Shown piece after piece: positions 34,784 to 42,945 of a stretch of 49,986 bases of DNA (within the stretch, counting starts at the first letter, position 1; each line of letters starts with the position of its first letter). The DNA lies in assembly GCA_964453665.1 (NCBI GenBank), contig CAYVQT010000018.1, positions 1 through 49,986 on the forward strand, in the 5' to 3' direction. The notes beneath the pieces are model-generated. The model was not told the origin of the DNA. It did no database searches and was given only the letters and a program-made list of their open reading frames with translations. Position numbers and translations under genes: made by a program. This DNA is from DAOUTY01 sp964453665 (GTDB lineage: Bacteria > Chloroflexota > Dehalococcoidia > SZUA-161).

Positions 34784-36031
34784 ATGGCTGAAATAAGAGA
34801 AGCAGTAATCGTAGATTACGCACGGACGCCTTTCGGTGTCGCCAGCAGAAAGAAGCCGGGCTTTTTTGCAGACAAGCGCGCCGACGATCTCGCCGTCGTT
34901 GTAGTTGAGGCGCTGATCAAGCGGACCGGTATAGACCCGGCTACAATCGACGAAGTCATAATGGGAGCGGTATACCAGGGCGGAGAGCAGTCAGGTCCCG
35001 GCCGGGGCATCAGCCTGATGACCTGCCCCGTTGAGGTTGCCGCACTGAGCGTCGACCGTGCCTGCTGCTCGAGCATGACGAGCGCTCATATCGCCTCCAT
35101 GGCCATCCAACTGGGCCTCGGAGATATCCATATTGCGGGTGGAATTGAGAGTCACTCCCATTTTCCAGCCCCTTTGATCACCGAGGACACCGACCTAATA
35201 GCACTGGCGGAGGAGATAGGCAGTTCACGCGGTCTGCCCAATCCAAAGATATTCGACAAAGTCGACCTCAACGCTGTGGTAAGTATGGGCCTGATAGCTG
35301 AGAGGCTGGCTGCTATGTACAACATCTCCAGGGAGGAGCAGGACCAGTGGGCTTTGAAGAGCAACTTAAGGGCTGCGGCAGCACAGCGAGACGGCAAGTT
35401 CAAGAACGAAATAATTCCTACAGAGGGAAAGCTGCCCGATGGAACCGTGAAGCTCGTCGACTACGACCAGGGCGTGCGGCCCGACTCCACTATAGAGAAA
35501 ATACGCAGCCTCCCGCCTCTATATAAACCTGATGGAACGATCTGCGCTGCCAGCACCTCCGGTGAGAACGACGGCGCAGCAGCAGCGGTGCTGATGTCGA
35601 AGGATAAGGCCCGGGAACTGGGGTTGGTACCAATGGTCACACTAAGAAGCATGGCATGGGTTGGCGTTGCCCCTGAAATCATGGGATACGGCGCTGCCGT
35701 GGCATCCAGAAAGGCCCTGGAGCGAGCGGGTATATCCATAGATAATATCGACCTTGTTGAGATAAATGAGGCCTTCGCCGTACTGCCCCTGCTGCAGATA
35801 AAGGAAATGGGGATAGACCCGGAGAAGGTCAATGTTAACGGCGACGCCTGCTGCATAGGCCATCCTACCGGGGCGAGCGGTATGCGGGTACTCGGGACAT
35901 TGGCCTTTGAGATGAACCGCAGAGGCTCCAGATATGGTCTGGCTGCTATATGCGGAGCGTGGGGCGCAGGGGCTGCTACAGTCATTGAGAGAGAGGAGTA
36001 CTGGGAAGGCCGCCGCGCCTTCGGCGGCTAA
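34784..36031 (+). CDS. Thiolase (acetyl-CoA acetyltransferase family)
   Basis: 415 residues, usual thiolase length. Nucleophilic Cys94 sits in DRACCSSM; the His loop is CCIGHPTGASG near 360; the second Cys lies in AICGAWGAGAATV near the end. It cleaves a 3-ketoacyl-CoA with CoA to release acetyl-CoA, or the reverse. ATG 34784 was preferred over an in-frame GTG at 34775; neither has a strong ribosome-binding site. Flanked on both sides by composite repeats. It would complete beta-oxidation of a ring-opened or acyl-CoA intermediate. Confidence 0.88.
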   Translation: MAEIREAVIVDYARTPFGVASRKKPGFFADKRADDLAVVVVEALIKRTGIDPATIDEVIMGAVYQGGEQSGPGRGISLMTCPVEVAALSVDRACCSSMTSAHIASMAIQLGLGDIHIAGGIESHSHFPAPLITEDTDLIALAEEIGSSRGLPNPKIFDKVDLNAVVSMGLIAERLAAMYNISREEQDQWALKSNLRAAAAQRDGKFKNEIIPTEGKLPDGTVKLVDYDQGVRPDSTIEKIRSLPPLYKPDGTICAASTSGENDGAAAAVLMSKDKARELGLVPMVTLRSMAWVGVAPEIMGYGAAVASRKALERAGISIDNIDLVEINEAFAVLPLLQIKEMGIDPEKVNVNGDACCIGHPTGASGMRVLGTLAFEMNRRGSRYGLAAICGAWGAGAATVIEREEYWEGRRAFGG

Positions 36032-36108
36032 GAAAGGGCTGTGAGGTGGTGTGGCCCAGCGGAACCAAACAGCTGCTGTAAGGTTTTCGAGTTGTAAGGG
36101 TATATATT

Positions 36109-36220
36109 CCCCCCTCCCTCTAACTCCCTCCCGCCAGGCTTCGTCCTGAGGCTCAGCCCGAAGGGGGAGGGAGGACAGGAATTTCCCTCTCCCTTGAAGG
36201 GAGAGGTTAGGTGAGGGTGA
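36109..36220 (+). repeat. Composite palindromic repeat, copy 3
   Basis: Arm B (36109-36173) has the CCCTCC...GGAGGG outer stem with an inner hairpin (GCTTCGTCCTGAGGC). Arm A (36185-36220) is CCTCTCCC-TTGAA-GGGAGAGG with the TTAGGTGAGGGTGA tail. It occupies the gap between the thiolase and CoA-transferase 2, ending 30 bases before that gene. Confidence 0.8.
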
Positions 36221-36250
36221 GAAGTAACACTCTGCGAATAGGAGCCACGG

Positions 36251-37729
36251 ATGCTTAATAAGGTGTTCAGCAGTTTCGACGAGGCAGTAGCGGATATACC
36301 CGACGGTGCTTCTATCGTTATGGAATGCTGGGGTATCTCCGCCACTCCCCAGAACCTCATAGCGGCTACGAAGAAGAAAGGCGTCAGGGACCTTACTGTT
36401 ATCACCCATAACTTTATACCCCTGCCAATCGGCAGCGAGGCAGAGGTCACGATGCCCCCGGTGTTGCTGCCGCAAATGAAGAAACTGATAACTGCCGTGG
36501 TAGGTTTTCAGCAACTGGGTGCCGGGGCTTTTGTAAAGGAATACGTAGCAAGGGGGCTGGAGATAGAGCTTTCCACTCATGGAACGCTGGCCTCAAGGCT
36601 CTATGCCGGTGCCGCCGCTCTCGGCGGATTCTTCAATCAGGTTGGCGCAGGAACAATACTGGCAGAAGGTAAGGAGAGGAGAGTTATCAACGGTAAAGAA
36701 TACATATTCGAAGAGCCGATACGGCCTGACTACGCTTTTATTAGAGGCTACAGGGCCGACAGGTTGGGCAATCTGGTCTACCAGGGAACCTACAGGGCGG
36801 ACCAGCCGATAATGGCGATGTCGGCCAGGGTGACTATTGCCGAGGTCGACGACATAGTAGAAGTAGGCGAGATCGACCCCGAGCGCGTCGTGACCCCCGG
36901 GGCATTTGTTGACCGTATAGTAAAAATCCCAGACGACGGGCTTGGCACTCAACAGAGTAAGAGGGAACTCATATCCAGATTGGGCAGCATTGATATGGCC
37001 CGGAAGATGTTGTTCAGACAGACATGCTCCGATGGGAGCCCCGGGCAGGCGTCAGCAAGCAAGGCAAAGCAGAGACTCGACAGGGACACCATAGCGATGA
37101 GGGCAGCGAAGGAACTGAGGGACGGTGACTACGTCAACCTGGGGCTCGGGATACCGAACCTCTGTGCCCTCTATATACCCGAGGGCGTTATATTTCAGTC
37201 GGAGAACGGTGTCTTAGGCTACGGCCCCCTGGTGATGGAGGATGAGATAAAGAAGGCTGAGTTCCATTATGTCGATGCGGGAGGAAGATTCTGGACCACG
37301 GCACCCGGCATGGCCCTGTTTGACGTCATCACCTCCTTTATTATGATAAGAGGCAGTCGTCTCTTAACAGTCCTGGGTGCGCTCCAGGTCTCCGCCAGAG
37401 GTGACCTGGCGAACTGGAACGCAGGAGTGGATGCCCTTGGCGGCACTATAGGCGGTGGAATGGACCTTGCCGTGGGAGCCAAACGGGTTATAATCACCAT
37501 GGAGCATACTACCAGAGATGGTATACCCAAAATAGTCAGAGAGTGTACCTGTCCCCTTACCGCCAGGGAGTGCGTGAACCTCATCATAACAGACCTAGCC
37601 GTAATCGAGGTCACTCCCGGGGGACTTCTGCTGAAGGAGTTAGCTCCCGGCTGGACAGCAGAGGAAGTGCAAGCATTGACCGAGCCGGAGCTCATAATAG
37701 CCACCGACTTGAAGGAAATCGAGCTTTGA
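36251..37729 (+). CDS. Fused two-domain CoA-transferase (paralogue 2)
   Basis: 492 residues with the same layout as the gene at 29241: alpha domain with GGFFNQVGAGT, beta domain with catalytic Glu318 in SENG. The two proteins are collinear without gaps, and divergence concentrates in residues 55-70 and 255-275. The difference in those stretches may reflect different acyl substrates. The ATG has GGAG ten bases upstream, just past the repeat. It lies between the thiolase and the LarA-like gene. Confidence 0.88.
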   Translation: MLNKVFSSFDEAVADIPDGASIVMECWGISATPQNLIAATKKKGVRDLTVITHNFIPLPIGSEAEVTMPPVLLPQMKKLITAVVGFQQLGAGAFVKEYVARGLEIELSTHGTLASRLYAGAAALGGFFNQVGAGTILAEGKERRVINGKEYIFEEPIRPDYAFIRGYRADRLGNLVYQGTYRADQPIMAMSARVTIAEVDDIVEVGEIDPERVVTPGAFVDRIVKIPDDGLGTQQSKRELISRLGSIDMARKMLFRQTCSDGSPGQASASKAKQRLDRDTIAMRAAKELRDGDYVNLGLGIPNLCALYIPEGVIFQSENGVLGYGPLVMEDEIKKAEFHYVDAGGRFWTTAPGMALFDVITSFIMIRGSRLLTVLGALQVSARGDLANWNAGVDALGGTIGGGMDLAVGAKRVIITMEHTTRDGIPKIVRECTCPLTARECVNLIITDLAVIEVTPGGLLLKELAPGWTAEEVQALTEPELIIATDLKEIEL

Positions 37730-37803
37730 GACATTTGTACGGTGTGCGTAGAGAGATAGAACCCGCCAGCACATACCGGGTCTATCGAAGGACGGGGGTA
37801 ATT

Positions 37804-37945
37804 CCCCCTCCCTCTAACTCCCTCCCGCCAGGCTTCGCTCTGAGGCTCTCTACGAGCCTGAGCCTCAGAGCCGAGGGCAGCCCGAAGGGGGAGGGAGTAT
37901 AGCGAATTCCTCTCCCTTGAAGGGAGAGGTTAGGTGAGGGTGAAC
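37804..37945 (+). repeat. Composite palindromic repeat, copy 4, providing the ribosome-binding region of the next gene
   Basis: Arm B (37804-37897) has the CCCTCC/GGAGGG stem enclosing a longer inner hairpin (CTCTGAGGCTC paired with GAGCCTCAGAG). Arm A (37909-37945) is CCTCTCCC-TTGAA-GGGAGAGG with the TTAGGTGAGGGTGAAC tail. It ends four bases before ATG 37950, so the AGGTGAGGG of its tail is the only ribosome-binding-site candidate for the LarA-like gene. Confidence 0.8.
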
Positions 37946-37949
37946 AGAG

Positions 37950-39203
37950 ATGAATAATATTACTGTTCGTGTGCCACGACTCGCCTGGCACGATAACGAC
38001 GAACTGGAGCTTCAATTCCCGTCATCCTGGGAGGTAACAACCTGCTACATGAGAGGTCACGACAGACCCCGGCTAAACGGGGATGGGTTCCTTGCGGCCT
38101 TCGCTAACCCTATAGACACCAGGCCGATACGGGAACTGGCACGGGGGAAAAACGAGGTTGTGATCGTGTTTGACGACATGGCCAGGCCCACCAGGATCGC
38201 TGAGATCATACCTTATGTCCTGGATGAACTGGAGGCAGCCGGAGTGAAAGACAGCAGCATAAGGTTCATCGCCGCCCTTGGCGCCCATGGAGCGCTGACC
38301 CGCATTGACTTCGCCAAAAAATTAGGAGAGGACGTGCTGTCCAGGTTTCCGGTCTACAACCACAACCCCTATGAGAACTGTACTTCATTAGGCAATACCA
38401 GCATGGGCACCCCGCTGGCTGTCAACAGCGAATTCATGAGTTGTGACTTCAAGGTCGGCATCGGCTCCATACTTCCCCACCCCCTCACGGGGTATAGCGG
38501 CGGGGGGAAGCTCATCCTGCCCGGAGTAGCCTCTATAGACAGCTTCGCCTACAATCATGGCAATCTCATAGCGGAAGCACTTGCCCGTGGGGAGGATATG
38601 GTAGGGTGGATCGGTAGATTCGAAGCGAATGATCTGCGTCTCGACGTTGAGGAGGCGGCAAGAATGGCTGGCCTGGACATCATTATAAATGCAGTAATCA
38701 ATGGCAGGGGTGAAACGACAGCCCTCTTCGTCGGCGATCCCGTTAGCACTCACCACGAGGGAATCAAGCTTGCCCGAGAAGTCTATGCAACTCAATCCGT
38801 CGAAGGCCAGGATGTAGCTGTCATGAATACATATGCCAAAGCCAATGAGGCGTTCCTTGCCCTGCCCTTGAGTATGATATTACTCCGTGGTGGAGGCGGA
38901 GACCTTGTGCTTATTGCCAGCGCTCCTGAAGGTCAGGTGACGCACTATCTGGCAGGAGCCTTCGGAAACAAGACAGGCGGCAGGCTATGGTTTTCCCGGA
39001 CAACTCCGCCTCCAAATGTCGACAGGGTCATCATGTTTACCCCTTACATGGATATGGCAGGAGCCAGTTGGGTTGCTCCCCCGGAGTGCATCTCATGGGC
39101 AAGGACATGGCCCGAGGTACTGGAACTGCTCACCGAAAAACACGGCGATAGTACAAAGGTAGCGGTTGTCCCCGACGCCACAATGCAGTACTTCACAGAG
39201 TAA
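37950..39203 (+). CDS. LarA-like nickel-pincer enzyme (lactate racemase family, DUF2088)
   Basis: 417 residues, typical LarA length. Residues corresponding to the lactate racemase active site are all present: H113 (GAHGALT), H177 (HPLTG), K187 (GGGK) and H203 (YNHG), with the 10- and 16-residue spacings of the Lactobacillus enzyme (H174, K184, H200); D76/R79 lie in DDMARPT. LarA enzymes use a nickel-pincer nucleotide covalently bound to the Lys to move a hydride at a 2-hydroxyacid carbon. LarB, LarC and LarE, which build the cofactor, are not in the window. It may racemise a 2-hydroxy-acid made or used by the neighbouring pathway. Confidence 0.82.
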   Translation: MNNITVRVPRLAWHDNDELELQFPSSWEVTTCYMRGHDRPRLNGDGFLAAFANPIDTRPIRELARGKNEVVIVFDDMARPTRIAEIIPYVLDELEAAGVKDSSIRFIAALGAHGALTRIDFAKKLGEDVLSRFPVYNHNPYENCTSLGNTSMGTPLAVNSEFMSCDFKVGIGSILPHPLTGYSGGGKLILPGVASIDSFAYNHGNLIAEALARGEDMVGWIGRFEANDLRLDVEEAARMAGLDIIINAVINGRGETTALFVGDPVSTHHEGIKLAREVYATQSVEGQDVAVMNTYAKANEAFLALPLSMILLRGGGGDLVLIASAPEGQVTHYLAGAFGNKTGGRLWFSRTTPPPNVDRVIMFTPYMDMAGASWVAPPECISWARTWPEVLELLTEKHGDSTKVAVVPDATMQYFTE

Positions 39204-39366
39204 ACCATGGAACGTCGCGGCGATGTGCCAGGATTACATATACGCATCCATAACAGTTTATTATCGCGCTCACTCGATTCGGCACGCTGCCCCAGTCCGT
39301 TAATATAGCCTCCGCTTAAAACGCATCAATCGCTGCTCCGGAAATATGGCTTAAACCGTTCACCCT
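39204..39366. other. Non-coding stretch after the LarA-like gene
   Basis: First part of a 482-base gap. No frame, terminator or RNA gene is supported. It is followed by a triplicated 14-base repeat and a possible promoter. Confidence 0.4.
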
Positions 39367-39408
39367 GAGCTTGTCGAAGGGAGCTTGTCGAAGGGAGCCT
39401 GTCGAAGG
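39367..39408 (+). repeat. Three tandem copies of a 14-base unit
   Basis: GAGCTTGTCGAAGG occurs at 39367-39380 and 39381-39394, and as GAGCCTGTCGAAGG at 39395-39408, followed by GAGCCC. The unit (TGTCGAAGGG core) belongs to a sequence common as a dispersed repeat in environmental genomes; head-to-tail triplication is unusual. Confidence 0.75.
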
Positions 39409-39562
39409 GAGCCCTTCACGGGTGGTTCATCAAGCCCCGAGTCAGCAAACCCCGGTGATATACGGAAAATATCGTAACTTGATAAATATTATACATAGCT
39501 ACCCTTATGATGACCGGTTTTAAAAATGGTAGGAAAAGTTAATATTGGTAAAGTACTTTTCT

Positions 39563-39591
39563 TTGACAAGTGGCTCCTCTTCGTCTAACGT
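39563..39591 (+). promoter_or_regulatory. Candidate promoter for the coiled-coil gene pair
   Basis: TTGACA at 39563-39568, 17 bases, TAACGT at 39586-39591. The -35 is exact and the -10 weak. It is 95 bases upstream of the first coiled-coil gene in an A/T-rich region. Confidence 0.25.
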
Positions 39592-39685
39592 AGTACTACC
39601 TTACATAAGGTTAAGTTGGCAGGTCCATTTTTACATCCCTCATTGCTGCCATAGCCACGCCAAAATGTGAAGGGATAGCAACACA

Positions 39686-40447
39686 ATGGACAGCGACAAT
39701 AGCAAAGTGAAAGAGATACAGGGACAGAAATTCACAATAGTCAAGAACGGACTGGATGAAAAAGAGGTTGCCGCATTCGTTGGCAGCCTAATCGAAAAGA
39801 ACAACGAATACGCTGAGAAGCTGGAGCATTTTGATGCCCTGATCAGACTTGGTGAAAGCACTGTAATCGAAGCGGATAAAGAGGCGGAGAGGGTTAGAAA
39901 CGAAGCTAAAGAAGAAGCAGAAGAGAATGCCAGGACAATAATAGCCCAGGCTGAAGAAAATGCTAAGGCTGAAGCCGAAAATATAATCGCCGAAGCCAAA
40001 AAGAGCGCCCTGGACAGAATATCGGCATCCGAAGAACTGGCTCAAGATATGATAAAAGGGGCTGAGGAAAAAGCTAAGGCCCGGGCAGACAATATTATCG
40101 CCGGGGCGGAAGAAGAAGCAAAAGCTCAGGCAGACAAGATTATCGCTGAGGCAGAAGATACCACACGGGAAAAGATATCAGCAGCGGAACAGACGGCGCA
40201 AGATATCATTAAAACGGCCGAGGAGCGTTCTCAGAGCGTTCTCAGCGAAGCGGAGGACAAAGCCAAACACGAAAAGGAGGAGGCAGCCAGGGAAGCACAG
40301 GCTGTCAAACTGGCAGCCGAGCAGATGCTGGCCAATAGCAGGACCCTGGCAGAGAGTGAGATAAGAGCAAAGCTCGTGAAAGTCTATCAGGAAATGCTTT
40401 CAACCCTGGAATTTGGGGACATCCAACAGGTAAACTATCCACAATAG
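39686..40447 (+). CDS. DivIVA-like coiled-coil protein (paralogue 1, short)
   Basis: 253 residues, no signal peptide. The head (about 12-65) has FTIVKNGLDEKEVAAFVGSL and then LEHFDAL, similar to the DivIVA/GpsB pattern in which a short fold precedes a coiled coil. The remainder is an uninterrupted Ala/Glu/Lys-rich helix with heptad-like spacing (AEENAKAEAENIIAEA, ISASEELAQDMIKGAEEKAKA). The C-terminus ends in a short polar segment. It is expected to self-assemble, perhaps near the membrane or poles. The ATG follows AAGGGA. The next gene is a longer paralogue with the same head, so this is a local duplication. Function is unknown; cell-shape or division roles are only inferred. Confidence 0.7.
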   Translation: MDSDNSKVKEIQGQKFTIVKNGLDEKEVAAFVGSLIEKNNEYAEKLEHFDALIRLGESTVIEADKEAERVRNEAKEEAEENARTIIAQAEENAKAEAENIIAEAKKSALDRISASEELAQDMIKGAEEKAKARADNIIAGAEEEAKAQADKIIAEAEDTTREKISAAEQTAQDIIKTAEERSQSVLSEAEDKAKHEKEEAAREAQAVKLAAEQMLANSRTLAESEIRAKLVKVYQEMLSTLEFGDIQQVNYPQ

Positions 40448-40533
40448 ACTGGTAGAACTGGTGAAACAGCAGCTAAGCGATACTATCTTGACCTAATCTT
40501 TCCAAGTGTCAATTTAAGCGAAAAAGGTATACG

Positions 40534-42054
40534 ATGGATATGGTTACGCTAGGTAGTAAGGTAAAAAGGATCTGGGGACAGCAGTTCAGAATAGTCAAAA
40601 ATGGCCTGGACGAAGCTGATGTGTCCGCTTTTGTCAGCAGACTCATTGAACAGAACAACGAACTGCTGAGCAAACTGGAACATGTGGATTCACTTAAAAA
40701 ACTTGCCCAGAAGGCCGTAATAGAGGCCGCCAAACTGGCAGAAAAGGTTAAGCAAGAAGCAGATGAGAATGCTAAGGTAATTATCAGCCGGGCTGAAGAG
40801 GAAGCCAGAATAGAAGCAGCGAGAATCATCACCGAAGCGGAAAATGATGCCCTGGACAGAATATCGGCATCCGAAGATATGGCCCAAGACATACTGCTGG
40901 GATCGGAAGAGAAGGCCAAGACCCAGGCAGGCGATACCATAACCAGGGCAGAAGAGAAAGCCAGGGCGGAAGCCGATAGAATCGTTGCCGAAGCTCAGCA
41001 GAAAGCGCAGGAGAGCGTGCAGGAAGCAGTCATATTGGCTGAGCAGCGAGCCCGGGAGATCATACAAGCGGCGGAGGAGAAGGCCGAGGCCATCAAGGCA
41101 CCGGCCAAAGAGGAGGGCAACAGCATTTTAGCCGAGGCCAAACAGAAGAGCGAAGCAGCTGAACTGCAAGCCGAGAAGATGATGATAGAGGCAACAGAGA
41201 AGGCGGAATCTATCAAGGTGCTTGCCGAAGAGGAGGCCGGCAGGATTGCCGCCGAAGCTGAGCAGCATGCTCAAGACATTATAAAAGCGGCTGAGGAAAA
41301 GGCAGAGGCAATTAAAGCTCCAGCCAGTGAGGAAGCCGGTAGAATAGAAGCCGAGGCCAAACAGAAGAGTGAAGCGGCTGAACTGAAGGCTCAGGAATTG
41401 ATGACAGAGGCAGCGGAGAAAATAAAGCATATTAAGGCTCTGGCCGAAGAGGAGGCCAGCAGGATCGTCGCCGAAGCCGAGCAGCGTGCAGAGCAAATGA
41501 CGGAAGCAAGGATAGCGAAGGCAGAGGAAGAAGGAAGGAGAATTATAGAGGAGGCCACAAAGAGGGCTGCGACCGAAACGCATCGAACAAGGCAGGAAGC
41601 CGAGAAGCTGCTGGCAGGGAGCAAGAGTGCAGAAGAAGGTCAGTTAAGCGAGAAGTTTGACAGATTATGTGAACTATTGCTTTCAGGCGCTGTTAGCGTC
41701 GGGGAAAAGGCAGCTCCAAGAGATGGGAACAATAACAATGGCCCGGCGCTCTACCATGGCACAGTGGAAGTGGATATTCTGCCCCCATTATCCTCAGACC
41801 GGGTGCTGAAACTGCACAAGCACTTGAGTAATAACCCCCATATAAAGGTCCTGGACCTGCATGGCTCAGCGAGCAGCGGCATCAGATTAAAACTCTTTCT
41901 GCGGAGTGAAATCCCGCTTATCGAAATCCTCCAGACCCTGCCCGGCGTGGAGAAAGTCTCCGATGGGACTAAACATGCCGACAAACTGCGCGATGCTAAA
42001 CGCGGTAAAGGAGAACCGCCCGCCAGCAGAATTGTAGTAACGACGGATAGGTGA
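40534..42054 (+). CDS. DivIVA-like coiled-coil protein with 73-residue tandem repeat and C-terminal domain (paralogue 2, long)
   Basis: 506 residues. The head (FRIVKNGLDEADVSAFVSRL, about 18-37) matches the preceding protein. A long Ala/Glu coiled coil (about 60-365) contains two 73-residue repeats, 172-244 and 245-317 (bases 41047-41265 and 41266-41484), each with AAEEKAEAIKAP and EAKQKSEAAEL. A compact C-terminal domain (about 407-476, YHGTVEVDILPPLSSDRV ... LPGVEKV) looks like a small alpha/beta sensor or metal-binding-like fold and is absent from the short paralogue. The ribosome-binding site is weak. It is 86 bases downstream of its paralogue. Likely a structural or scaffold protein. Confidence 0.7.
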   Translation: MDMVTLGSKVKRIWGQQFRIVKNGLDEADVSAFVSRLIEQNNELLSKLEHVDSLKKLAQKAVIEAAKLAEKVKQEADENAKVIISRAEEEARIEAARIITEAENDALDRISASEDMAQDILLGSEEKAKTQAGDTITRAEEKARAEADRIVAEAQQKAQESVQEAVILAEQRAREIIQAAEEKAEAIKAPAKEEGNSILAEAKQKSEAAELQAEKMMIEATEKAESIKVLAEEEAGRIAAEAEQHAQDIIKAAEEKAEAIKAPASEEAGRIEAEAKQKSEAAELKAQELMTEAAEKIKHIKALAEEEASRIVAEAEQRAEQMTEARIAKAEEEGRRIIEEATKRAATETHRTRQEAEKLLAGSKSAEEGQLSEKFDRLCELLLSGAVSVGEKAAPRDGNNNNGPALYHGTVEVDILPPLSSDRVLKLHKHLSNNPHIKVLDLHGSASSGIRLKLFLRSEIPLIEILQTLPGVEKVSDGTKHADKLRDAKRGKGEPPASRIVVTTDR

Positions 42055-42222
42055 ACCACCCACCGGCCGCTTATCCTTTCATATAGACCGTTTCGCCCCA
42101 ACCAAGTAACCCCAGTCACGTCATTATACCGCAGCAACATTCTGAGCTGACATTCTATATCTTATCACGACTTGCCTCGCCTATTATTCCCGCCTATTAT
42201 ATAGACACGGAGGTGGAAATCC

Positions 42223-42894
42223 GTGACCGGGCCATTTGAGGTTTACAGGAACATCTATCTGATAGGCGATGCCGAGCTGTCCCATTCTTACGACTGCTGC
42301 GTCTACCTGATTGACGCCGGCGACCTGGTGCTTATCGACTCCGGGGCCGGCAAGAGCTTCGACAGGCTGGTTTCCAATATAGAGCGGCTCGGCCTCGACC
42401 CGAAGAGACTCAAGGCTATCCTGGCGACCCACGGCCATATCGACCACATCGGCACGCTCCACCGCTTTCAGCAGGAGTTCGGCGTCCAGGTCATAGCTCA
42501 CGAACTAGACGCCGCGGCCGTAGAGGAAGGAAGAGGAACGGCCGCCGAGGCCTACGGCGTGCGCTATACCCCCTGTAAGGTTGACCTGAGGCTTCAAGGC
42601 TCTGAAGAGTCCCTGCGTTTCGGCAGCTACGAGCTCAAGGTTATCCATATCCCGGGCCATACGCCGGGCAGCGTTGCGGCATATCTGGATATGGACAACA
42701 AGAGAGTGCTGTTCGGGCAGGATATACACGGCCCCTACTATCCGGAATGGGGAGCCGATCCGGCACAGGCCAGGCTGTCGCTGCGTAAACTCCTTGATTT
42801 AAAGGCGGACATACTATGCGAGGGACACTTCGGTATCTACCAGCCCGCAGAAGAGGTAGAGAGGTATATACAGGAGTACATCGATAGCCTGTAA
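42223..42894 (+). CDS. Metallo-beta-lactamase-fold hydrolase (1)
   Basis: 223 residues. Metal motif H70-G-H72-I-D74-H75 in ATHGHIDHIG, a further His in HIPGHTPGS and Asp/Gly in FGQDIHGPYY; this is the glyoxalase II-like MBL fold binding two metal ions. Cytoplasmic. The start is GTG, with GGAGGT eight bases upstream. It could hydrolyse a thioester or other ester; the exact substrate is unknown. No clear operon partner; the next gene is convergent. Confidence 0.8.
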   Translation: MTGPFEVYRNIYLIGDAELSHSYDCCVYLIDAGDLVLIDSGAGKSFDRLVSNIERLGLDPKRLKAILATHGHIDHIGTLHRFQQEFGVQVIAHELDAAAVEEGRGTAAEAYGVRYTPCKVDLRLQGSEESLRFGSYELKVIHIPGHTPGSVAAYLDMDNKRVLFGQDIHGPYYPEWGADPAQARLSLRKLLDLKADILCEGHFGIYQPAEEVERYIQEYIDSL

Positions 42895-42945
42895 ACAGAC
42901 AGGGTAAAATTTGTACTGCCTAGCCACGGGTGAGCGGACTCACAA

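Noticed and set aside
39367..39408. Tandem 14-base units as a CRISPR array
   Set aside because: The units are directly adjacent without spacers.
39640..41624. Minus-strand open frames opposite the coiled-coil genes
   Set aside because: Long open antisense frames are expected opposite Ala/Glu-rich repeats; their Ser/Phe/Leu-rich products are artefacts.
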